This document shows, in pieces, positions 1 through 10,394 of a DNA stretch of 64,000 bases; positions within the stretch are counted from its first letter, which is position 1; every line of letters starts with the position of its first letter. The DNA is from Chiridota heheva (Eukaryota; Echinodermata; Holothuroidea; Apodida; Chiridotidae). Position numbers and translations under genes: made by a program. The notes under the pieces were generated by a model that ran no database searches, was not told the DNA's origin, and was given only the letters and a program-made list of their open reading frames with translations. Where the stretch lies: NCBI GenBank assembly GCA_020152595.1, contig JAIGNY010004475.1:1998501-2062500 (forward strand), in the 5' to 3' direction.

Positions 1-895
1 AACAAATTGGTTTTAAACCACCTCATTTGCATACGGAATAGCAGAGAAAACTTATTATGTAATCGGCAAAATAAAGGTGTTGACCAATTTCTCAGTGTGG
101 GTAGTTAGTTGCTGCACAACAGACAAACTGGGAGGTCGGAATTTCTAGTGTCAGTGAGGACACAAGCGGTAGTTAATGAGAATTACCGATTATATCAAAA
201 ATGTAACTATTTTGTCATTGAGGACAGACTTTTCGACTTATAGTTAATGAGAACTATTTCATTGGAAAAAGTGTTTGTCATTGAGGACAGTGAGTTATTT
301 TTATCTTGTTAATAAAGACGTAGGTGAGGGAGTTATGTGCAGTCTGAGAGAGTCGGTATAACCTTTCGTCAGTAACTCGGTCTACCCTGGCACAGCATAT
401 GGTACCAGGTGTAGGAGTTAAAGCTAGATGTCCAACCAAGAGATTTCAGATGATTAATTACGCGTACCTTAGATGACCAACCACTGCAAGCGTTTCTAGT
501 TGATTAGTTTAGCGTATCTGGATGTCCGACAAAGCGTTGATGCTTAACTAAGCGTACTTGTCCATCAAAGCATATTCAGATCGATGTCGGCGTATTCAGA
601 TGTCCAATAAAAGCGCATCAATATGTCGATATTAAACGTAGAATGGTGATCGCATAAAGCATGGTGTATTCAGGTTAAAGCGTATATACTTGAGAAAAAG
701 CTTACTCATTGAACGTCACAGCTGTTACGCAAAGAGTAACTAGAGTAAAGTGTTTGTTTCTATTTTGTTTTGTGGTATAAGATACCGCACAGATGTATAT
801 ATAGTTGTGATGTTTTGTTATGTTGAATAAAGAAAGGCAAAAATTATCTTTTGCTTCTTATAAAACTGAAACGATGGTTCGAGTCATTATTCTTG
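1..895. other. No gene seen; possible LTR-like end at 780-850
   Basis: Loosely repeated AGCGTA, GATGTCC and TTCAGATG words lie at 420-700. TATATATA at 796-803 and AATAAA at 836-841 are spaced as in a short LTR or a 3' end. No coding similarity recognised. Confidence 0.4.
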
Positions 896-959
896 GGTGT
901 GTTTCAACTGGGTGACCTTTTCAAACAGTCTAACTTCGCTTTACGATTCCATAACCTGT

Positions 960-1200
960 GACACCCATATGGGATTTATATGGGTAAAAACTGGGCAAGT
1001 TCATGTGGCTAGCATGGGTCGGCCCCTATGGATATCATATGGGAAATACCTGGCCAAGCCCATGTGGGCAGAATATGGGTTAGTCCACATGGGAATCATA
1101 TGGGTAAAAACTGGGAAAGTTCATGTGGGCAGCATATGGGTCGGCCCATATGGGTATCATATGGGAAAAACCTGGGAATGCCCAAGTGGCCATGGAAAAC
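960..1200. repeat. Palindrome-rich tandem repeat (CCCATATGGG type)
   Basis: A ~125-bp unit repeated about twice, with ~65-bp subunits. Each has CATATGGG with AAAACTGGG or AAACCTGGG spacing and ATGTGGGCAG. The open frames across it come from the repeat. Confidence 0.7.
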
Positions 1201-1693
1201 CTCGCGATGGGAGGAAAAACTTTCCAAGTAGGTAGAATTTCGATGTTTTAGACTGTGGGCCAATGCTCAAAATTCCCTTCCTATCTAGAGTTTCGTAGTC
1301 CACCTCTTTGGGCTTAAAAAAAAAAAAAAAACATAAATCTGGTGGGAATAACTTGTTGCACGTTAAAGAGTAATTAGCACAAAAAAATAAGTTCATTTGA
1401 TGTGAAGGGCGCCCTCTGTTATAAAAAACGTTGTTTTTTTGGCCATTTATATGCCCACGACTGCTGCCAATCCACTGATTTTGTGACTTAGGACACAGGA
1501 CAAAGTGATGGCTTTCATTAAAATGCTGTTTTTGATTAATTCTTCTTTTAAATGACACAATGTAGTCAGTCTCTGACTATAGAAAGAAATTACGGTCAAC
1601 AGGTCAATGGGAAGATTAACTGTTCTCAATCTTACTGTCTTACTGATTTTTAATCTGCTGAATATAAAAGCCTGAGTCGCTGTTATTGTTGTA

Positions 1694-2027
1694 TTGTCTA
1701 CTAACTATGGTGTAGCGGTTGTCATACATGTCTACAAACCACGAGGCCCTAGGGTCAAGCCTGGGTTGGGTAGACACGCCAGTGCACCACAACTGGTTAT
1801 CAAAGGCCGTGGGCACGTTGGGTTAGGTAGACACGCCAGTGCACCACAACTGGTTATCAAAGGCCGTGGACATTGACTTGGTTGTCGATGTTATGTCTGT
1901 CCGTACGTCGTACCTATGTTCTCGTTTGGTTCGTATTAAGCGTTTCGTGATAGCATTGTTACTGTCATAACCGAATACGCATGCGACGACCCCGTCATTG
2001 CAAATGTGTGTTCACTCGTCGTCGTCG
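1694..2027 (+). mobile_element. tRNA-derived SINE with duplicated central core
   Basis: Flanked by ATTGTTGTA at 1685-1693 and 2028-2036. The head (GGTGTAGCGGTTGTCAT ... CTAGGGTCAAGCCTGGG) resembles tRNA A and B boxes. A ~58-bp core containing CACCACAACTGGTTATCAAA occurs twice in tandem. The tail ends in GTCGTCGTCG. A 5'-truncated relative lies at 13310-13561. Confidence 0.72.
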
Positions 2028-2115
2028 ATTGTTGTAAAATAAATTTTTGAATAACATTTTCATGAATGAATAAGCAACCACTGGTAAATAAGAGACAAAT
2101 CCAGGACTTTGAAGA

Positions 2116-2139
2116 CTTGAATTCAAATTTGAATTCAAG
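2116..2139. repeat. Perfect 24-bp palindrome
   Basis: CTTGAATTCAAATTTGAATT followed by CAAG is its own reverse complement. It lies about 90 bases after the SINE. Confidence 0.9.
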
Positions 2140-2167
2140 ACTTTAAACAGTATGGTGAAGTTGTAGA

Positions 2168-2204
2168 ACAAATAACTGCAAAAATGATTTTTGCAGTTAT
2201 TTGT
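2168..2204. repeat. Perfect 18-bp inverted repeat with 1-base spacer
   Basis: Left arm ACAAATAACTGCAAAAAT, spacer G, right arm is its exact reverse complement. Confidence 0.92.
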
Positions 2205-2825
2205 CTTTTCGTGATTTTTGTTGCAAAAGACTATTCCATTTTATCAAATGAATCATAACCTTTTTTTAAACATACTAACTGGGGGATGTACCCATTTTTT
2301 GATTGCCCCTCCCTGCAGTGGTGAGTTATCTAACCCTATGAAAATATCCCTATGAAATTAATATATTGTATGTAAATTCTAATAATGAGTCACTAAGCTG
2401 GGGCTAACGATTGATTTAACCATTTAAGGGCCTGTAATCTGAATTTTTTGAACTTTATATAAGGTTGTCACATCATTGTGTAGGTATGTCAATTCAATAA
2501 TAGAACCTTGTTTCATATGCTAGATTACAGGATCCAAAAAGTGGACAAGTCAATTTGCCACATACAGTGCAGTATATGAATGTAGAACAACCAGTCGAGA
2601 AGTGCACGACTGCATGCAGGAATACCTTAAAAAGAGGAAATATTGAAGTCTTTAGACATATATTATTATTATTATCTAAAAAACAAAAAACATAAAATGG
2701 TATTAACTTAGTCCAGCTAAAATGGTAGTCCAGCCGGGGTGGGGGTTGGGAGTAGGAGTGGGAAGGGGGTTCGTCCTAGCGAAAGAGCCACCTTTTGTTG
2801 AGTAAGTGCAAATCTGAAAATATAT

Positions 2826-3005
2826 TAAGCACCGGAATTTCAAAGGTTGTTGCCCTTTTATACGAAAAACGAATCCCCTTTTTAAATTCCTGAACCCCTT
2901 TTGTTGGAAAGCGACTTTTCGAGTTTAAAAAAACTTAGCACCCGGAATTTCAATATGTTTTTGCTCCTCTGTTTATACGAAAAACGAACTCCCTTTTCAA
3001 ATTCC
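2826..3005. repeat. Two diverged ~115-bp tandem copies
   Basis: Both contain GGAATTTCAA, TATACGAAAAACGAA and TTTTNAAATTCC in order. Confidence 0.6.
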
Positions 3006-3119
3006 CGGTTACGGGTCATTTGTGTTTTCTGTCACATATAACCCTTTGAACTGTTGAAAGGGTCATCCGGTAATGGATGGTATTAATAAATCAACTCAAT
3101 CGGCTAAAAGAAGGGGAAG

Positions 3120-5640
3120 TAGTAATATGATGGTAGGATGAGCCCCCTCCATGAGTGGCAATCTGTTCCTAAAAATTAGCAGATTAGGAGAAGATGGGTG
3201 CCACTCCCTATGCCATTCCTTCTGTTCAAGGGGTTGCCTTGTACTCCTCGTCCTAGATCATGGGAGCATCTCGAAGAGAGTAGAGTGGTCAACACCCCAG
3301 AAAATACGCCCCAAACACAGAAAAGGAGGATCATTCGCCAGAAAAATGCGTAGGAGAGTCAAATCTGTTCCAAATTAGCCCTATACTAAGCTACTGTACT
3401 GCTGTATGTAACATACAGGAGAATAAAAACAAAACAATACGGACAGAGGATTTTCTTTTGTGAACAGATGAAGGTTGCTGTATGTGTTTCAAAGCCGAGT
3501 GTTTGGGGAAAGCATAACTTGATGACGTACTGTATAGGATTCACCTCAGGTGACTTTGGTCTGTGGACAGGTGGAGGCTAGTTTAGAAATTATAAAATAC
3601 ACGCCTCAAAAATTGTCAAAATGGACCATTTTACAACGTTTTTCATATATACATACAAATGTGTGATGAACGGGCTGTGGTAAATAATCCTTTTGTTTTT
3701 CTCTAATGGGTAGCAGTGAGCCCAAAGGATCTCAGTTATTTTCCTATCCGAGGCGGATTGTTCATCAAACAAAATGTCAATAATTACATCAACATTCGTA
3801 CATTGACATAGGTGTAGCCCAAGCTTTGTGAAACTAACCTCTTTTTTATAATTACAAAAACTAGAATGATGTAAAAAGACAGCACGTTTGTGTAAAGGCT
3901 CGACCACTGATTTTGTACAAGGAACCGTTTAGCCCACTTTGACTTGACTGGCGGCGTCTGGAACATGACGAGTATACTCATCATGCAAGGGGAACTGAGG
4001 CGTTTAGGGGAGTTTACAGGGAGCTCAGCCTAGAAATTATGCAGGTTTTGTATTTCCGGGGTAAATATTTTGAATTTAGCCGAGGAGTTGTGATTGGTGG
4101 ATCAACGTACTGCAACAAAAGATGATCAGGAGCGGAAATCGTATATACTCGTCCCACTCTTCCCAAGAGGGCTACCCCTTTTTTTTGACTTTTCAATTCT
4201 TCAGCCATTGAACAAGTTTTAACTTTTCCAGTTTTCGTCTTTTGGAAAAGTTTCAACTCGTAGCGTTTTTGGCTTTTCAAGTTTTTAGTCTTTGACAAAG
4301 TACGTTTGAGCTTTTCCGCTAGGTTTTCGTTTTTTGGCAATGTTTTTCTAGACTCGTTTTCACTTTTCAGCTTTAAAGGCCAGTTGTCGTTGCTAACGTA
4401 CGAGGTAAATGAAATTCAAATCCTGCGATTTGATTGGTCAAAGCACAATGGTATAATGTGCACTTACATTGATAAGTCAGTATCGTTTGGGAATAAATTG
4501 TACGCCGCCACATCTTAATCACAATAGATGGCCTTACCTTTTCCAGTTTTCGTCTTTTCGCAAAATTTCTTGAGTTTTCAACTTTTAAATGTTTTAACAT
4601 TTTGGGATTGAAACTTTCTGGGATTTAAAAACTTTTTGGGTTTTTACCTATTCACAATTTCAACTTTTGAGTTTTCAATGTGTGTATCGCGTTCTCAAAT
4701 TATCGCTAATTTAAAGACTACATTTACCTGCTTACAGATTGTTTTCAATTTTTATAACATTTGTTTAAAGTATCGATATGTTTACATTTTAAGATTTAAT
4801 TAAGGTTTAGAATCTTTATATATTGTAACTTTGCTGTTTGAATGTTTCATATGAAGATTAACTTGTTTATTGGTGTTTTTCAAAAGTTTTAATAATTTAA
4901 TTGATCAAATCACTATATTTTCTTTTTTCATGTATTGTAGTTTTCATGTTTAAATTTGCATCGATTTCTAGATTTAATTTGTTCTAATTTTGTATTTTAT
5001 TTGTTTTTATAATTCACGTTCTTTAGTTTTCAAAGTTCATCTATTGATTTTGTTTTCGTTTCCAAAGTTGATTTTCTTGTTCTAATTATATCATTTTTTG
5101 TTTTTAAATTTGATTTTGTTTTTCAATTAATTTTGGCCCATACTATGACAAAGGATAAGAAAACTTGAAATTCCGTGAACAGCAAATCTTTTCAGTTTCC
5201 ATTGTTTCCCACCTCATAAACATCACGGCTACGCGCGGTAGCCGCCGGGTACAATCCCAGACGGTGTTTTTATTATGCAAATTTTGATCAGCATTTTTCA
5301 AAAAGAAACACAAAGTATTAGGCTAATTCCTGATTCTTAAAGAGAATCCTTAACATTGTTATATACACATATAAAGTTTTGTTTGGACATTATTTGAATG
5401 ACTGTATAATCAGATAATTGCTTAAGTTTTAAATTCATACGACGGAGCATTTTTTAAAGTTGGAAGGTGGGGTGCGGGAAAGCACAGGGCCGTAATTCCT
5501 GGGGATAGCACTTTTCAGCAGAATTAAAAAGATTAAGTACATTTCTGGTAAATTCCCTCTTCCCCCCGCTCTTCTCCCCCCTCCTCCCCACACGCACTTT
5601 TGGGAATAAATGGCCATGTTCCCCACTTTTCAAATGATAA
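3120..5640. other. Non-coding AT-rich stretch
   Basis: 4140-4700 is T-rich with repeated CTTTTCCAGTTTTCGTCTTT words. 5220-5260 has a GC-rich inverted pair (GGCTACCGCGCG type). Nothing else recognised. Confidence 0.5.
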
Positions 5641-5646
5641 TTACGG

Positions 5647-8103
5647 CGTTGAGGAAACTTCCTGTTGAATTTTGGACCAACCAACGATGGACGAATCATG
5701 CCAGTCTTTAGGAACGTCTACGTGACATGGGAGCTTGGCTGAAAATCAATGGAGAAGCCATCTATGAATCCTCTCCATGGGATCATCAAAATGATACCAT
5801 CACCAAGAATGTTTGGTGAGTAACAATTACATTCTCTTGTCTTTATTGCAGTGGTAGTCGGCTAGGAGTATAGACTTTTTCAAATCTGAATCAGCAATTT
5901 CTGGAAAACTAATTGAAATAATGTCACATGGCCGAAATTCATGTGTCCCTAAAGGACCAATCGTATACTGGGGGAATCTTATTGACCAATCAAATACTGG
6001 GGGATTCTTGGCTGTCTGCACAATTTACGCACGGTATGGGACCAAGCATATTAAAAAAAAATCTACGTGCGTTATACAAGAAGGTAAAACATGCATAGGC
6101 GGCGGAACCGGGGCACGTTCCCCACTTTTCTCAAAATGTATACATTTTAAAAGTGCCCCTTTTCAGAAGGAAAAATGTTCTTTCAAAGAGGACAAGTGCT
6201 GTTTTAGAGAAGGAACATACCCTTTCAAACATTGAAAACCTTTTTTCATCATATATATATATATATGATTTGTAATTAAAGAAAGTAACACATATATTGC
6301 CCTGAAAAGACTGTAAATGTGAAATTTCACGCGCTTTGCAAACATACACTATTCTGATTTTTCCATAGAACAAAGTTGGGGCTCAACAGCCCTATACATA
6401 CTAGACAATATTTGAATTTTTCATAGGCCCCTACTTGAAACGCCTTCGCCTCTTCCTTCCTATGTTTTCCCAGCTGGTAATTTGTACAAACTTTTAAAAT
6501 AGGGCTTTTTTAGAGTATGTGAGCAACAACAAATTTCATAAGTGGGGTATCTTTGGAATGGGCCATGCAGGGCAAAACCTTTTATTTGCACCTAGGACAT
6601 TGTAATGGCATAAACTGACGTACCCTCTCCCCATCTTCTTTGTAATGTTTAATAGGTGCTTCTTTACAGATTAACAGAGATAAACAAACGTGTTATTCAA
6701 AATAGTAGAATATATTTAAGTCCCCTTATTATTATAATTGATCTTTTTATTGACAGATTAAAGAAAGTAACACAAACATCAAGCAAAATACCTCACATTT
6801 CGCTTGCGGAGTGTCTTTAGATTTGGGTTCTAGAAAAAACATACAATGGAACACTTACCACTGATTCGCTAAAGACTGGGTGTAAATTTGGGCCATCTGG
6901 TCTAATTTATACTAAAAATAGTTACATTTCTTATTCTTAGCAGCAAAAAAAATGTTGGCCTCCATAAGGCCCTTTTGCTTTTCACATCATTTTAGACATT
7001 AGGTATTTTGATTCATGAAGCATACAATGGCTAATCACTGATGATCTATAAGTCTAAATCCTGGATTTCAAAACTTATGATCTATACAATTTCCAATTCA
7101 GCAATTGTAGATTTAAATATAATCGTTATATTTTACCGAATTTTGAACCACAATATCTTGAATTTTCAAAGCTGTAAATTAAAAAAGAAGGAAAAATGGG
7201 TCACCAATGATGTTCGAACCTACACAAGTTTAGAAATTTTTCGTGGGGGGGTGGAAGGGTGGGGGTTTGACCAATATAAAGTTATAATGCTGTGCTACTT
7301 GCTTTGAAAATACGATAGTTGGAGAGTGCCCTTCAGATCCTGCTCCCTACTTTCAAACATCTTCCGCTGCTTCTGAAACATGCACGCATTATTGTTTATA
7401 ATTGTTCCTCCAGCAACTGCAGCTTATTAGTTGGTTGGGGAACATTCCCCAGCAAATGATGGAGAACATTTCCCCAGCAACTGATGGGGGACATTCCCCA
7501 GCAACTGATGGGGGACGTTTCCCAGCAACTGATGGGAGACATTCCCAGCAACTGATGGGGGACATTCCCCAGCAACTGATGGGGACATTCCCCAGCAAGT
7601 GATGGGAAACATTCCCCCATCAAGTGATGGGGAACATTCCCCAGCAAGTAATCATGTTTGGCTAAAATTGGTTAGAAAAGGGACATCTGGGAAATATTAT
7701 CTCTGGATTGCTATGAACAGATGATATGGTCATGTAATGAAAATAGGAATATGTCTTCAGAATGTACTTTTTAGCACAGTAACTCATCCAACATTTATTA
7801 TTGATTAAAGGAATGATGACTTGTGATCTTAAATTTTATGGATGAATACACTTAATCATAATGCTGAGTTGAATTTGAAGATACCCGCTGCATTCACACA
7901 GACGTAGGAAATAACTTTCCCCAAAATTTATATTTTAGGGCAGACTTATAATCGGGCTCCTATGCTTGTGTGCAATCATTAGTTCAAATGAATTTATAAT
8001 TGGAGTTATGAGCAGCTCTAGTTAGTCCATTGTAATGATTGGGTATTTACAAAAATATCCTATTTTTATTTAACTTGTTGATTTATAGTCAGAAATGCAG
8101 AAA
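5647..8103 (+). pseudogene. Decayed copy of fucosidase exon 7 plus intron 7
   Basis: 5648-5815 matches fucosidase exon 7, and the sequence onward to about 8103 matches intron 7 almost to the exon 8 acceptor. The donor GTGAGTAAC and the intron start are nearly identical to the parent. The copy is dead as coding sequence: the acceptor TTAG is lost (parent CTTAGTTGTGG, copy ACGGCGTTGAGG), and one base is missing where the parent reads TTTTTCAGG, which shifts the frame. Relative to the parent it carries about 975 extra bases at 7031-8007, including a minisatellite. Exon 8 and exons 1-6 are not in the copy. Confidence 0.9.
7437..7650. repeat. 24-bp minisatellite
   Basis: About nine copies of CCCCAGCAACTGATGGGGGA plus CATT, with small length changes. 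It lies inside the part of the duplicated fucosidase intron absent from the parent. The unit can fold because TCCCC and GGGGA are complementary. Confidence 0.9.
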
Positions 8104-8127
8104 AATTAAGTAGTTGACTGTTGCACA

Positions 8128-8286
8128 ACTGGAGGTGGCCATATCTCCTTATCGTTTAAATTATTTCCCTCTAAACTGCTAAATAAAAGGCGGCTTTTGC
8201 AATTATATTCCCAACCTCTCGTACCGGCTCATTGCCTGGTGGTCATTATTTCAGTTCTCACGTTGGTGCCGTAATAAAGCTCTCCC
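8128..8286 (+). repeat. Dispersed ~160-bp repeat, copy 1
   Basis: Shares CTAAATAAAAGG.GGCTT.TGCAATT, CTCGTACC, TATTTCAGT and GGTGCCGTAAT with copy 2 at 9541-9702, same orientation. Could be a short LTR or SINE family. Confidence 0.6.
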
Positions 8287-8381
8287 GACGAAGGAAAATT
8301 GTTAATTCTTTTCCCCAAGATGACTGGTATAACTGAACTCTAAGACAGACTGCTTTCAATTTACCCCCTAGCGAAATCGAG

Positions 8382-8700
<319 letters not shown>

Positions 8701-9540
8701 GCAACTGCGCAATGCTATGAACCTGATTCAGATTTCACTCAATAAGACTGACTTTAATGAATCCACTAACTTTGCCTGTACTGTAGTTTATGGCTAATTG
8801 TTCCATTCAATTAAGGTTACGGAATGTGTTGATCCCAAAAAATTCTTGGAATTTGAAAGCCTTTTGAGTTACATACAGCTTGCTTGGTAATTATAATCTT
8901 GGTTTTGCAGCCAGCAAAGACCTTAGCACCTAGCTCACAATTGTGCCCCATCTGGACTGGATCCGTCATCTTAAATGAGCACCATCTCTTGCCTGCAGTT
9001 TCAAATCCTCTTTGTCATATGCGTCGTTGTTGTACACTGCAGAAACCTTCGTTATTTCAACATCTACATCTACAAGGAGAAAAAAATGAAGCAGTTGATG
9101 CCACATAATAGTAGATTATGCTCACTATCCATGCAACAGACAGCTGTATACGAGGCTGCACACTGATCTACTCAGTATTTAATGCTCTTTTCAATACAGT
9201 AGTTCTACTCAGTATTTAAGGCTTTTTTCAATACAGTAGATAATAAAAGAGAAATCTTGTGCAATTGTTCAAAGACATTTTAAAGGGTACAAATAGTGGG
9301 GTGGGGCGGCATATAAACTTGGTTTTGTATTACGACTTTTTTCTCAGACATTACGAGCATTCGACCCCTTTATATATTACACTCAGTGCCCATGCTGCAA
9401 ATAATGGCAATACAGCAACAAAAAAGGTATACATGTGACAAGTGACACAACGCCAGGGCCTGAGCAATGACACTGCGATTTCTTTGTTATGAGACGGCAA
9501 GCACCAAATTCCTCACGGTCCTCAGAACTCTATGATTCGG

Positions 9541-9702
9541 AACTGGAGGGAACCAGATCTCGTCGTTTTAAAATTATTTTCCCTCTAAATAAAAGGTGGC
9601 TTATGCAATTTTATTCCCGATTGCTCGTCTACTCGTACCAGCTGAGGACTATTTCTTATTTCAGTACTTTAATGTCGGTGCCGTAATCAACTTCTCCCGT
9701 AA
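9541..9702 (+). repeat. Dispersed ~160-bp repeat, copy 2
   Basis: Counterpart of 8128-8286, ending TCGGTGCCGTAATCAACTTC. About 1.4 kb separate the copies; no coding sequence lies between. Confidence 0.6.
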
Positions 9703-9709
9703 TATTGCC

Positions 9710-10200
9710 CAAAAACATATCTTACAAAGTGACATTAATATCTTTAACAGTTTAGGGATTAGTCCATTAATGAAAGATGTCTATCTTGTATGATAGAGGG
9801 CAAACAAAATAGAAATTAACAGTCCCGCCGAGAAGGGGATGGGGCATTGCGTAGGTCTGGGGTCCTATAGGGGACAAGTACCCGTAACAAGTAAGAAAAG
9901 GAATGTGCGTTCAAACAGCGGGTTCCAGAAATTTGCAACAATCCATGCTTGACAATGACGAAAAATAAAGATTAGGATAGAAATAGGTGATGACCTTTCT
10001 TTTCCTTTTTTTGCCCGGCAGAATTTTTCGATACGGAGGCCCGGATTTTTAGTTTGCCCCAGGGCTTGCATCCTCTCGGTGGCCCTGGAAACTATATAGG
10101 TATCTTGTTCTTTTCAGTAGATTGAATTGAACAAGTGAATTCAACAATCCTGATCTGATTTCTCCTCAAACCAGACACTCAGATCTTTATCATTTTGTTG
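9710..10200. other. Spacer downstream of the aquaglyceroporin
   Basis: Nothing recognised beyond short purine-rich tracts. Confidence 0.4.
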
Positions 10201-10202
10201 CT

Positions 10203-10208
10203 TTTATT
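10203..10208 (-). terminator. Poly(A) signal of the aquaglyceroporin gene
   Basis: AATAAA on the minus strand (TTTATT on the plus strand), 48-53 bases after the stop codon. It implies a short 3' UTR. Confidence 0.55.
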
Positions 10209-10255
10209 GTCCTCTTTCAAAGAACAGTGAAAGATGAACATGTATTCCCACTGAA

Positions 10256-10394
10256 CTAGTACATACTTGACTGGCTGCTTGTCTCTCCAGTTGGGTGATG
10301 TGCTTCCACTAATAGGAAATAGATCCATCCGCCAATTGTGCCGCCTATCAAGGGTCCAAATGTAGGAATCCACCACCAATGTTTTCCGTTATGG
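10256..10394 (-). CDS. Aquaglyceroporin exon 6 (last helix, stop codon)
   Basis: 139 nt after acceptor ACTTAG at the high end. It encodes HNGKHWWWIPTFGPLIGG, the rest of helix 6, then EAHHPTGETSSQSSMY and a TAG stop at 10258-10256. The WW.P...P.IG pattern is typical for the end of aquaglyceroporins. An AATAAA on this strand lies about 50 bases downstream. Confidence 0.9.

Noticed and set aside
897-1235. 112-codon frame with GKTW and WVKTG repeats
   Set aside because: Translation of the CATATGGG tandem repeat; no start context or homology recognised.
5921-6235. Cys-rich frame [19 protein letters not shown], also at 43580-43807
   Set aside because: It is part of the duplicated fucosidase intron and an embedded short element; the two copies differ by frameshifts and stops, showing no coding constraint.
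7389-7647. Cys/Pro-rich repeat frames, and the idea of a CRISPR-like array
   Set aside because: Direct 24-bp tandem units with no unique spacers: a minisatellite, and the genome is eukaryotic.
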